From the NCBI GenBank assembly GCA_913065105.1, contig CAJXZZ010000029.1:1-33618 (forward strand): a DNA stretch of 33,618 bases. Direction: 5' to 3'. Made by a program: the position numbers and the translations under genes. Source of the stretch: an uncultured Gammaproteobacteria bacterium (GTDB lineage: Bacteria > Pseudomonadota > Gammaproteobacteria > SZUA-229). A model generated the notes under the pieces. That model made no database searches. It had not been told where the DNA came from and saw only the letters and a list, made by a program, of their open reading frames with translations. Below are positions 1 through 6,539 of this stretch, one piece after another; position 1 is the first letter of the stretch, and each line of letters opens with the position of its first letter.

Positions 1-2
1 GG

Positions 3-248
3 CATGTGGTGTGTGACAGTGGCCCGTACCGGTTTGTGCGGCATCCGGGTTATGCCGGAAATATTCTTGCACTGTTCGGTATTGTTCTTGCTCTGGGCTC
101 GGTATGGACACTGATTCCTGCGGCGGTGGCATCAATCATCACGGTGATTAGAACCGTACTTGAAGACCAGACTTTACAGGAAGAGTTGCCGGGCTATCGA
201 GACTATGCACGACGCGTGCGCTATCGGTTGATTCCTGGGATATACTGA
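3..248 (+). CDS. Isoprenylcysteine carboxyl methyltransferase (ICMT/PEMT)-family protein, C-terminal part
   Basis: The reading frame is open at the left edge, so only the last ~81 residues are visible and the true start lies outside. The fragment has the family signature SGPYRFVRHPGYAGN near its beginning, a hydrophobic stretch (ALFGIVLALGSVWTLIPAAVASI), then the C-terminal block EELPGYRDYARRVRYRLIPG. These are typical of integral-membrane SAM-dependent methyltransferases of the ICMT/phospholipid methyltransferase superfamily. The substrate cannot be told; bacterial members act on varied lipids or small molecules. An attC site follows 80 bp downstream in the same orientation, so this may be the gene of the first visible cassette, but it could equally be ordinary chromosomal sequence. 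Confidence 0.8.
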   Translation, partial: HVVCDSGPYRFVRHPGYAGNILALFGIVLALGSVWTLIPAAVASIITVIRTVLEDQTLQEELPGYRDYARRVRYRLIPGIY

Positions 249-328
249 GAGAGTTGATTGCTGGATGTCCCAGATCAGTTAGGAACTAGTTATGTGTTTC
301 ATATATTTACATCAGGAGCACATCAATC

Positions 329-395
329 TCCTAACAATTCGCTCCAGCCGACGTCGTCGCTAACGCGCCGCCTCGGCTGAGCTTAAACGTTAGAA
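329..395 (+). other. attC recombination site 1
   Basis: R'' box TCCTAAC (329-335) pairs with R' box GTTAGAA (389-395). The inner stem is GCTC-C-AGCCG against CGGCTGAGC, leaving one unpaired C. This is the extrahelical-base design that IntI uses to choose the bottom strand. Confidence 0.88.
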
Positions 396-414
396 ATTAA
401 AAAGGAAAAACTTT

Positions 415-816
415 ATGGTATCTATGAAAGCAGAACGATCCATTTGGATTTGGATTATTACTATCATCGCAGTTATATTTGGTTTGCTTACCATCAAGTC
501 TGGCGGATCGGTTTTGTTTGTTGATGGTGTCGCTAGAGAAGAAGCCGGTAACTTTGTGCCATTTGTTATCTGGTTTAATTTTCTCGCAGGTTTTGCTTAT
601 CTTATAGCTGGAGCTGGCTTGTTCATGCAAAAACTCTGGGCTGCGTGGATGTCCGTTTTTATTGTTGTCGCAACCATTGTCATATTTGCACTTTTTGGAT
701 TACACATACTAAATGAAGGAATGTACGAATTCCGTACAGTAGCGGCTATGAGTTTACGAACTGTCATTTGGGCATTAATTGCAACGTTTGCTTATAGAAA
801 TATTATTCGTCAATAA
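415..816 (+). CDS. Cassette-encoded small integral membrane protein
   Basis: This 133-residue protein has about four hydrophobic segments: roughly residues 9-27 (WIWIITIIAVIFGLLTI), 48-69, 74-97 and 110-128. I do not recognise a named family. The start ATG lies 8 nt after an AAGGA ribosome-binding site that begins only 7 nt after the R' box of attC 1, so the cassette carries its own translation signal; a second in-frame ATG is three codons later. It is the only gene between attC 1 and attC 2. Small membrane proteins of unknown role are common cargo in chromosomal integrons. No catalytic motif is visible, so no function is proposed. Confidence 0.8.
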   Translation: MVSMKAERSIWIWIITIIAVIFGLLTIKSGGSVLFVDGVAREEAGNFVPFVIWFNFLAGFAYLIAGAGLFMQKLWAAWMSVFIVVATIVIFALFGLHILNEGMYEFRTVAAMSLRTVIWALIATFAYRNIIRQ

Positions 817-833
817 TTTGTAAAAAACAGTTT

Positions 834-910
834 CTAACAAGGCACTCCAGTTGACCACCAAAAGCGGTGTTTCACTTGCTTTTGGAGTCAGCTGAGCTAA
901 ATCGCGATAC
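834..910 (+). other. attC recombination site 2, with a degenerate R' box
   Basis: The left box is CTAAC (834-838). The stem is long: CTC-C-AG with CTGAG, TGAC with GTCA, and CAAAAGC with GCTTTTG, including an extrahelical C. The right box, normally GTTRRRY, reads GATACCC or similar around 904-912 and no longer complements CTAAC. The fold is clearly attC-like, but the crossover box seems altered. Confidence 0.7.
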
Positions 911-912
911 CC

Positions 913-1329
913 ATGAATAAAAATAAAAGTGCAAAAATAATAGCCCCATTAATTGTTATGCCATTATCATATATTGGCGTAGTAATTATAAATGGTTCAC
1001 ATCCTGAATCATTTTTAGATTTTATCGAGACAATACTATTTATAGCGATTATTTCTTTACCTGTAGGTTATGCAGGTTTGTTTCTAATAGTATTGCCTAT
1101 TGAAAAAATTTTAAAAAAAGGAAAACATACATCCCCCTTCATTCTTATATTATTATGCAGTCTTTGTGGTGGCACTATATTATTATCTCTAGACATATTA
1201 TTTATGCCAGGTCATGGGGGTTTTGAATTCTCACAGTTCTTATTTGTTTTCCCAATGGGGTTTGCTCTGGGCATGGCTGTTTCACTAAGCTACGTGCTAA
1301 TATCAGGTATAAAAAATCGTCCAACTTGA
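913..1329 (+). CDS. Cassette-encoded small membrane protein, AT-rich
   Basis: This 138-residue protein is almost entirely hydrophobic, with about four membrane segments (roughly residues 10-27, 35-62, 75-96 and 110-132). Family not recognised. The codons are markedly AT-rich compared with the ubi genes further right, which fits a transferred cassette. The ATG follows the degenerate right end of attC 2 by 2-3 nt and has no clear Shine-Dalgarno sequence, so translation may be weak or start elsewhere. The last few codons enter the R'' box of attC 3. A short cytoplasmic KKGKH patch lies between membrane segments 2 and 3. No function is proposed. Confidence 0.72.
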   Translation: MNKNKSAKIIAPLIVMPLSYIGVVIINGSHPESFLDFIETILFIAIISLPVGYAGLFLIVLPIEKILKKGKHTSPFILILLCSLCGGTILLSLDILFMPGHGGFEFSQFLFVFPMGFALGMAVSLSYVLISGIKNRPT

Positions 1330-1396
1330 CCCACATAAGCGCCGTTACGCTTCGCTACACTCTACTTTTGCGTTCAAGTTAACTCAAACGTTATGC
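1319..1396 (+). other. attC recombination site 3
   Basis: R'' box GTCCAAC (1319-1325) fits RYYYAAC, and R' box GTTATGC (1390-1396) fits GTTRRRY. The stem AACTTGA pairs with TCAAGTT, and an inner hairpin AAGCG/CGCTT closes the loop. The R'' box overlaps the end of the preceding gene. Confidence 0.82.
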
Positions 1397-1416
1397 TTAA
1401 AAAATAAGGAGGAACT

Positions 1417-1854
1417 GTGCAAGAAATTATAGGATGGGGATTATTGATTATGGGAGGTGCGCTATATCTTGCCCAAGTCATTTCATCCGTCAATTTCCAG
1501 TTAGCACAGCGATTGGGTATTCAAGAGAAATCTGAATTTACGGATCAAATATTACAAAGGTCAGAGCGATACACTGCTTATTGGGATTTACTTACACTTG
1601 GGTGGTTACCCTTAGCCGGCGTTCTTATGATTATCAATCATGAATGGTGGCCAATAATGTCACTGATTGGCGGTGCAATATATTTAGATACCTCAGGTAG
1701 AGAGGCGGCAAAAAATATTAGCTTTCGCCATGAAGGTATTAAAGTCGGCACAGAAAAGCAGAAAAAATTATTTTTTTCGAGTTATATAATTATGGCAGTT
1801 ATAGCCGTAATCGTCATTACATACTCTGTCAGCGTTCTGGTATCAAGACTTTGA
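1417..1854 (+). CDS. Cassette-encoded membrane protein, GTG start
   Basis: This 145-residue protein has an N-terminal membrane segment (GWGLLIMGGALYLAQVI), a charged stretch (LAQRLGIQEKSEFTDQILQRSERY), two central hydrophobic segments around residues 55-90, a KVGTEKQKKL stretch, and a C-terminal segment (SSYIIMAVIAVIVITY). I do not recognise the family. GTG is chosen because a near-ideal AAGGAGG lies 6 nt upstream, the strongest ribosome-binding site in the array. It is the sole gene between attC 3 and attC 4. No enzymatic motif is visible. Confidence 0.8.
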   Translation: MQEIIGWGLLIMGGALYLAQVISSVNFQLAQRLGIQEKSEFTDQILQRSERYTAYWDLLTLGWLPLAGVLMIINHEWWPIMSLIGGAIYLDTSGREAAKNISFRHEGIKVGTEKQKKLFFSSYIIMAVIAVIVITYSVSVLVSRL

Positions 1855-1890
1855 ATTCTTACATATCAAAAATCTTTACTAGGAATATCA

Positions 1891-1951
1891 GCATAACAAG
1901 TCAATTAACTGCGACCGCAAAAAGCGCGTCGCGTTATTTCAAACGTTAGGG
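1891..1951 (+). other. attC recombination site 4 (short)
   Basis: R'' box GCATAAC (1891-1897) and R' box GTTAGGG (1945-1951). The stem AAC-T-GCGAC pairs with GTCGCGTT, leaving an unpaired T as the extrahelical base. At 61 bp it is the shortest site of the array. Confidence 0.85.
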
Positions 1952-1969
1952 CTCACAGTCAATTATGCT

Positions 1970-2677
1970 ATGAAGGTTGTATTATTAATCGTCATTTTAT
2001 TTCTGTTGACAGCGTGCTCGTCAAAGCCATATGCGGTTAAATACACTGAAATTCCTACTGTGGCTGGACAAGAAGAAATATATATAGTGAACCATGGTTG
2101 GCATACTGGAATTGTTGTCCCTGCCAAAAAAATTCAAAATCAACTTCCTAAGTTAAGGAAAAGGTTTGGGGATATACCTTATATAGAATTCGGGTGGGGT
2201 GATAAGGATTACTATCAAGCTAAAGAAATAACAACAGGCCTAACTCTAAACGCAATACTTTGGCCAACGGAGTCGGTTATCCATGCAGTGGCTGTGCCTA
2301 AGAAAGCTGATAAGTATTTCGCAAATAGTATAGTCGAGGTATTATGCCTTAGTGGAAGAGAGTACTCTTCTCTATTACGATTTATTTCAGAAAGTTTTTA
2401 TAAAGATGAGCATGGTGAAATATTAGAGCTTAAGGGTGGAATATATGGAAATAGTCAGTTTTATAAAGGGGTAGGTAATTTTTATTTCATGAACACATGC
2501 AATAAATGGACGGCTAAAGGACTAAAAAGCGCAGGAATGGATATATCTCCTACCTTTAAATTAACTGCTGGCAGTATTATGGATTATATGAAGGAATATA
2601 GGCAAGCCCTAACAATGGGTTCCACCGGACATTCAAATGCTGCGCCGCTTCGCACTGCACCTTTTGAATGCCAGTGA
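1970..2677 (+). CDS. DUF2459 (TIGR02117-type) lipoprotein in a cassette
   Basis: This 235-residue protein begins with a lipoprotein signal (residues 1-16, lipobox LLTAC, lipidated Cys16). The body matches DUF2459/TIGR02117: NHGWHTGIVVP around residue 40, then FGWGDKDYYQ, then NTCNKWTAKGLKSAG. Family members are uncharacterised envelope proteins, and I know of no proven reaction. The last ~23 residues (from about residue 213, after YRQALT) are encoded by attC 5 itself, so the natural C-terminus was probably replaced when the gene became a cassette. No good Shine-Dalgarno lies at the normal distance; the GTTAGGG of attC 4 is ~19 nt upstream of the ATG. Confidence 0.82.
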   Translation: MKVVLLIVILFLLTACSSKPYAVKYTEIPTVAGQEEIYIVNHGWHTGIVVPAKKIQNQLPKLRKRFGDIPYIEFGWGDKDYYQAKEITTGLTLNAILWPTESVIHAVAVPKKADKYFANSIVEVLCLSGREYSSLLRFISESFYKDEHGEILELKGGIYGNSQFYKGVGNFYFMNTCNKWTAKGLKSAGMDISPTFKLTAGSIMDYMKEYRQALTMGSTGHSNAAPLRTAPFECQ

Positions 2678-2692
2678 ACGCAAGCGTTATGC
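2607..2692 (+). other. attC recombination site 5
   Basis: R'' box CCCTAAC (2607-2613) and R' box GTTATGC (2686-2692). The long stem is CATTCAAA against TTTGAATG, extended by TTCCACCGG against CCAGTGAA with unpaired bases. The DUF2459 ORF reads through most of it. Confidence 0.88.
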
Positions 2693-2713
2693 ATCAACCT
2701 TGAAGAGACACAC

Positions 2714-3601
2714 ATGAGTCACGGTCATATTTTAGACGGCATTAGGTACATTCTTCGTAGTCCATCTAACGAAGTAATCGCGTCCTGGCCCGATGATACT
2801 AACGTCATCGACACAGACGTTGGTAAGATCAGGATTAAAGATACTGGAGGCAATAAACCAGCTTTAGTCATGGTTCCTGATGGACCCTGCGTCATTGAGC
2901 ATTTCGAATCTTTGATCACCGAATTGTTGCCTCATTTCAGGGTTATCTGTTTCGATATGCCCGGTCTCGGTTTTTCTTATCCTAGATTAAGTTATGATTT
3001 TGGGCTTGAGCAAAATACAAAAATTATCATTTCAGTGATGGATGCACTTAAGATCGAAAGAGCAATACTCTCCTTTTCTTGCTCTAACAGTTATATTGCT
3101 ATTGCTGTGGCAAAATACTTTCCGGAGCGGGTTTCCAGACTAGTCCTTGCTCAAACACCCTCAATACATGAAATGAAAAATCAATGGACAAAACGCAATG
3201 TTCCAAAACCAATACAGCTTCCATATATAGGTCAAACTATTAATGCGATTATGTCTAAAAAAATGGCTTCAATATGGTACGACATGGCCCTACCAAGAGA
3301 TAGTCAGCACAAAGAAGATTTTGTAAACCTCTCTCTATCTGCTCTTCATTCGGGAGGCTGCTTTTGTCTGGCAAGCATCGTACAGGGTGTCCGTAACGTT
3401 GATGATAATGAGCTAAACGGTATAGAGGTTCCAACCACGATGGTATGGGGCAATAAAGACTGGTCTCATAAGAATACAAAATTTGAGAGCTTTCGTGAAC
3501 ATGTGCCTCATTGTGAAATACTTGAATTTGATGGTTGCGGCCACTTTCCAAATTTGGAGCAACCCAGGGCATTTGCTGCATTGTTACGGGATGCTCAGTA
3601 A
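2714..3601 (+). CDS. Alpha/beta-hydrolase-fold protein with Cys at the nucleophile position
   Basis: This 295-residue protein has the alpha/beta hydrolase pattern: strand LVMVPDGP, FDMPGLGFSYP (residues ~80-90), a nucleophile elbow, an acid at Asp249 in VWGNKDW, and the catalytic-type His277 in DGCGHFPNLEQP. The elbow reads FSCSNSYIAIAVA (121-133). Aligned by eye with the common GHSxGGxxAxxxA block, Cys123 takes the place of the usual Ser and Asn125 that of the first Gly. A Cys-Asp-His triad is known in dienelactone hydrolases, so it may still be active, but the substrate is unknown. It is the single gene of its cassette, with GAAGAGA before the ATG, and it stops 2 bp before attC 6. Confidence 0.85.
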   Translation: MSHGHILDGIRYILRSPSNEVIASWPDDTNVIDTDVGKIRIKDTGGNKPALVMVPDGPCVIEHFESLITELLPHFRVICFDMPGLGFSYPRLSYDFGLEQNTKIIISVMDALKIERAILSFSCSNSYIAIAVAKYFPERVSRLVLAQTPSIHEMKNQWTKRNVPKPIQLPYIGQTINAIMSKKMASIWYDMALPRDSQHKEDFVNLSLSALHSGGCFCLASIVQGVRNVDDNELNGIEVPTTMVWGNKDWSHKNTKFESFREHVPHCEILEFDGCGHFPNLEQPRAFAALLRDAQ

Positions 3602-3603
3602 TT

Positions 3604-3691
3604 GCCTAACAAGGCAAATGCACTCGGACGCCAAAAAGCGCCGCACCTTCGTTGCTTTGCTTTTTGCCGCCGGTGATTTGCGGCGTTATGC
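3604..3691 (+). other. attC recombination site 6 (last visible)
   Basis: R'' box GCCTAAC (3604-3610) and R' box GTTATGC (3685-3691) both match consensus perfectly. The stem CAAAT-G-CAC-T-CGG pairs with CCG-GTG-ATTTG, and the inner CAAAAAGC pairs with GCTTTTTG, leaving extrahelical bases. It ends the recognisable array. Confidence 0.9.
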
Positions 3692-3707
3692 ATATAAGGA
3701 TTAAAAA

Positions 3708-4202
3708 ATGAAAATAGAATCATCATGGATATTTGACTGCCTTCCAGAAGATATTTACCCTCACTTCTTTTACTCCACAATGGATGACTCGTACCCAATA
3801 GCCTTCCGCTTAGGCATACCAAAACCTTTAAGCTGCAAAGTTTTAGAGGGTGAGCCTAAGGTAGGCAACACTCGTCAATGTACTACTGACAAAGGCTATA
3901 TTCAGCAAAATATAATAGAGCTTGTTGAGAACACTAAACTTGTCTATCAAATGAATGATAGCAATGTCTGGTGTAAAAACTGGGTTAGTTTTTTACAAGA
4001 CTCATTTATCTTAGAAGCTATCGATGATAATAAAACCAAAGTAAAACGCATTACTGAATTTAGAGGTGTAATACACATACCTGTATTTAGTACAATTGCT
4101 TTATGGTTCTCTTTAAAGCAAGCACATCGCTATGCATCCAAAAACTGGCGCAGACTTTCTACAGAAACAAAGAATAGTCGCTTATCTCTAGTCAATTCAT
4201 AA
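3708..4202 (+). CDS. SRPBCC (START/polyketide cyclase-like) domain protein
   Basis: This 164-residue protein starts with the SRPBCC-like strand IESSWIFDCLPEDIYPHF. It alternates strands through CKVLEGEPKVGNTRQC and ENTKLVYQMND and ends in an amphipathic helix (ALWFSLKQAHRYASKNWRRL). Members bind hydrophobic ligands or act as cyclases and aromatases; the ligand here is unknown. The ATG is 17 bp after attC 6 with an AAGGA ribosome-binding site, like the cassette genes, but no attC follows. It is therefore either a final cassette that lost its site or the first chromosomal gene right of the array. Confidence 0.7.
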   Translation: MKIESSWIFDCLPEDIYPHFFYSTMDDSYPIAFRLGIPKPLSCKVLEGEPKVGNTRQCTTDKGYIQQNIIELVENTKLVYQMNDSNVWCKNWVSFLQDSFILEAIDDNKTKVKRITEFRGVIHIPVFSTIALWFSLKQAHRYASKNWRRLSTETKNSRLSLVNS

Positions 4203-4247
4203 AAAACTTTTAACAATTATTAAAACATTATATTCAAAGGACAAAAT

Positions 4248-4649
4248 ATGGATGCACCACTTACAAAAGGTATTCATCACATCGGTTTAACCGTTTCTAA
4301 ACTTGAAGAAAGTGCGAAATTTTTTATCTCTTTATTAGGTTGGAATGAGGTGCGCAGGAACAAGGAATATCCCGCTATATTTGTAAGCGATGGCAGTATT
4401 ATGGTTACTCTTTGGGAAACAAAGGAAGAACCGTCAAACCAGTTTGATAAAAACAAAAACGTTGGGTTGCACCATGTTGCGTTTCACGTTGAAAGTGAAG
4501 CGGATTTAAACAACCTTTATGAAAAGCTAGTAAATAGCGGTGTGAAAATTGAGTTTTCACCAGAGTTATTGGGGCCAGGGCCTGCGAAACACATGATATG
4601 TTATGAACCAAGTGGCATCCGGATAGAATTCACCTGGCCCGGTATCTAA
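4248..4649 (+). CDS. VOC superfamily (glyoxalase/dioxygenase-fold) protein
   Basis: This 133-residue protein has two beta-alpha-beta-beta-beta modules. Module 1 begins GIHHIGLTVSKLEESAKFF with His10/11 as a likely metal ligand. Module 2 begins VGLHHVAFHVESEADL with a second His, and the closing strand GIRIEFTWPG supplies the metal-binding Glu. These are the usual ligands of VOC metalloenzymes such as glyoxalase I and extradiol dioxygenases, but residues alone do not fix the reaction. An AAAGGA ribosome-binding site precedes the ATG. The gene is 45 bp after the SRPBCC gene and may be co-transcribed with it. Confidence 0.88.
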   Translation: MDAPLTKGIHHIGLTVSKLEESAKFFISLLGWNEVRRNKEYPAIFVSDGSIMVTLWETKEEPSNQFDKNKNVGLHHVAFHVESEADLNNLYEKLVNSGVKIEFSPELLGPGPAKHMICYEPSGIRIEFTWPGI

Positions 4650-4723
4650 ATTTATAATTAATCAACAATAAAAGTCATCGGACTCATCATTATAAGAGAT
4701 GAAAATATAATAATTTTACACCT

Positions 4724-4737
4724 ATGATTATAATCAT
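4724..4737. promoter_or_regulatory. Perfect 14-bp palindrome upstream of the Spy-like gene, FNR-like
   Basis: ATGATTATAATCAT is its own reverse complement. It has the FNR spacing (NTGAT-N4-ATCAN) but both outer bases differ from TTGAT-N4-ATCAA. A -10-like TATAGA at 4761-4766 puts its centre near -42. That -10 lies inside another inverted repeat, GCGTAT-AG-ATACGC (4758-4771), which could be a separate operator. Binding protein uncertain. Confidence 0.4.
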
Positions 4738-4802
4738 TTGGTCTGCTAGATTTCCTGGCGTATAGATACGCTGTTATTAATTCAATAAACAAGAGCACTA
4801 TT

Positions 4803-5393
4803 ATGTTACGTTACAGTATTATTATATTTTCAATATTATGCATATCTTTCACAAATGTCGTTATTGCATCTCAGCAATATCAGTCCAAGTATGTTGGCCA
4901 GGAAAAGCGGCTGATTAAAAGCCTTTCTAAAGATGATATCGAGCAGCTCAAAAATGGTAAAGGCTGGGGTTTAGCTAAAGCCGCTGAATTAAATGGTATG
5001 CCGGGACCTTCACATATCTTACAGATGAAAGATGAGATATCACTTTCGAAAGAACAGGAAGAAAAGATTCGCTCACTGTTTGAGGACATGAAATCCAAAG
5101 CGATTCCGTTAGGAAATGAATTGATTGGATTAGAGAGAAAGCTTAATGAATCATTTGCAAATAGAACAATAACAAGTGAACTTTTAGATCAGCAATTAAG
5201 TTCTATTTCTGAAGTGCGTAAAAACCTTCGCTACGTACATCTTCAAACTCATCTGGTCACACCAACAATTCTCACGGCTGAACAAATACATAAGTATAAT
5301 CAACTGAGAGGTTATGGATCTGATGATGCCTGTGATAACCCACCTAAAGGCCATGACAGTAAAATGTGGAAGGAGCATAATGATTGCCAGTGA
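4803..5393 (+). CDS. Periplasmic Spy/CpxP-like protein
   Basis: This 196-residue protein has a cleavable signal peptide (residues ~1-22, IIIFSILCISFTNVVIA). The mature part contains LSKDDIEQLKNGKGWGLAKAAELNG, a block found in periplasmic Spy/CpxP-related proteins, followed by helices typical of that fold: EISLSKEQEEKIRSLFEDM, ELIGLERKLNESF and a long helix through RKNLRYVHLQTHL. Relatives act as ATP-independent chaperones or metal- and stress-sensing proteins in the periplasm. The C-terminus is polar with two Cys. The gene stands alone behind two palindromes (4724-4737 and 4758-4771), which suggests tight regulation. The assignment rests on the pattern only. Confidence 0.72.
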   Translation: MLRYSIIIFSILCISFTNVVIASQQYQSKYVGQEKRLIKSLSKDDIEQLKNGKGWGLAKAAELNGMPGPSHILQMKDEISLSKEQEEKIRSLFEDMKSKAIPLGNELIGLERKLNESFANRTITSELLDQQLSSISEVRKNLRYVHLQTHLVTPTILTAEQIHKYNQLRGYGSDDACDNPPKGHDSKMWKEHNDCQ

Positions 5394-5429
5394 TAGTGGC
5401 CAGGCAGGACGAAAATTACGATATAACAA

Positions 5430-5443
5430 TTGATAAAAATCAA
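5430..5443. promoter_or_regulatory. FNR/Dnr-type box (exact consensus) upstream of yhcC-ubiUV
   Basis: TTGAT-AAAA-ATCAA matches the FNR consensus at every defined base. It lies 107 bp before the first start codon of the anaerobic ubiquinone operon, in intergenic sequence. A second box lies 51 bp downstream (centre to centre), so it could act as an upstream activator site. Confidence 0.72.
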
Positions 5444-5480
5444 GGCGCAGACTCCTTGAAACTAACAAAAACTCCCCGCT

Positions 5481-5494
5481 TTGATGTAGATCAT
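5481..5494. promoter_or_regulatory. FNR/Dnr-type box (one mismatch) upstream of yhcC-ubiUV
   Basis: TTGAT-GTAG-ATCAT differs from the consensus only at the last base. With its centre at 5487.5, a start near 5529 would place it at -41.5, the class II position. The AT-rich TATTAATACAAAAT (5509-5522) could supply the -10. The leader to the ATG would be only ~20 nt. Confidence 0.6.
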
Positions 5495-5549
5495 TTATTT
5501 TCAACTGTATTAATACAAAATGGTCATTCTTTTGTTGACAGTGTTTTAA

Positions 5550-6524
5550 ATGAACCTAGCACAATATGTAAATACTTTCGGTCAGGCGATGCTGGCGCGT
5601 TATGGAGAACGTGTACATAAGATTGCCATTGATGCCGGGCTTACCTGTCCCAATCGTGATGGCACCATCGGTCGTGGTGGTTGCACATTTTGTAACAATG
5701 TTTCATTCAGTCCCAACGGGCGAAGACCCAATCAGATTGCTGATCAGATCGAAGCGGGTCGACAGGTCATAAGAAAACGCACCGGTGCAAAAAAATATAT
5801 CGCTTATTTTCAGGCTTATACCAATACCTATGCTGATGTTCGTGAGCTCACTCGATTATATGATGAGGCCTTGAGAGAACCTGATGTTATTGGACTGGAT
5901 ATAGGCACCCGACCTGATTGTGTGCCGGATGATGTGCTCGATCTACTGGTTGATTATCAACAACAGGGATACGAGGTCTGGCTGGATCTCGGTCTGCAGT
6001 CCGCTTTTGATGCCACGCTAAAACATGTCAACAGAGGCCACGGTTTTGCTGAATATAAAGAGGCAACGTTAAAAGCTCGCAGTCGCGGAATCAAAGTATG
6101 CACGCATCTTATCCTGGGGTTACCGGGTGAATCTACCGAACATCATATAACGTCACTTGAGCGTGTGCTTGACCTTGGTGTTGATGGTCTTAAGTTTCAT
6201 CCGTTACATGTTGTTAAAGGCACGCAGCTTGCTAATGAGTGGCGACGTGGTGAGTATCAGCCGCTGACCATGGATGAATATGTTCTTGATGTTGTTGAGC
6301 TGATTAATCGCACACCTGATGAGGTTATCTTTCATCGTCTGACCGGCACAGCGTCATCAAATGTTTTGCTTGCGCCGCAGTGGTGTTCGAAAAAATGGCA
6401 GGTGCTCAATAGCATAACGACAGAGCTTGCCAAACAGGCTAAACACGTGAAACACATTGCCAGCAATAAAGATGAAAGTTCTGATCTGCTGTTAGCCGCA
6501 GATTTAGCTTTTGTACCAGTATGA
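5550..6524 (+). CDS. yhcC: YhcC/TIGR01212-family radical SAM protein
   Basis: This 324-residue protein matches the TIGR01212 (E. coli YhcC) family along its length: VHKIAIDAGLTCPNRDGTIG, the [4Fe-4S]-binding Cys33-X11-Cys45-X2-Cys48 (GRGGCTFCNN), YFQAYTNTYAD, GLDIGTRPDCVPDDVLDLL and LILGLPGES. The spaced CX11CX2C replaces the common CX3CX2C. The reaction is unknown in any species I know of. An in-frame TAA directly precedes the ATG, so this is the earliest possible start, although no Shine-Dalgarno is visible. It heads a tight gene run (15 bp to the methyltransferase, which is 8 bp from ubiU) behind two FNR-type boxes. Confidence 0.9.
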   Translation: MNLAQYVNTFGQAMLARYGERVHKIAIDAGLTCPNRDGTIGRGGCTFCNNVSFSPNGRRPNQIADQIEAGRQVIRKRTGAKKYIAYFQAYTNTYADVRELTRLYDEALREPDVIGLDIGTRPDCVPDDVLDLLVDYQQQGYEVWLDLGLQSAFDATLKHVNRGHGFAEYKEATLKARSRGIKVCTHLILGLPGESTEHHITSLERVLDLGVDGLKFHPLHVVKGTQLANEWRRGEYQPLTMDEYVLDVVELINRTPDEVIFHRLTGTASSNVLLAPQWCSKKWQVLNSITTELAKQAKHVKHIASNKDESSDLLLAADLAFVPV

Positions 6525-6539
6525 AAGCGAGTGCTAATC

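Larger units (their letters stand above)
329..3691 (+). mobile_element. Integron gene-cassette array without a visible integrase
   Basis: Six attC-like sites (329-395, 834-910, 1319-1396, 1891-1951, 2607-2692, 3604-3691) alternate with single plus-strand ORFs. Each site has an R''-type box ending in AAC on the left, an imperfect inverted repeat, and an R'-type GTTRRRY-like box on the right (degenerate in site 2). The genes begin 17-26 bp after the R' box (3 bp at the degenerate site), as expected for cassettes. The orientation places attI and any intI to the left of the window. The sites vary from 61 to 88 bp and differ in sequence, so the cassettes come from mixed sources. No integrase or cassette promoter is visible. 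Confidence 0.88.

Noticed and set aside
4203-4247. TTTTAACAATTATTAAAAC as a seventh attC
   Set aside because: No paired R' box or stem with extrahelical bases; simply AT-rich.
5384-5620. 78-codon plus-strand frame overlapping the start of the yhcC gene
   Set aside because: It overlaps the Spy-like gene end, the FNR-type boxes and the YhcC N-terminus and has no recognisable protein features.
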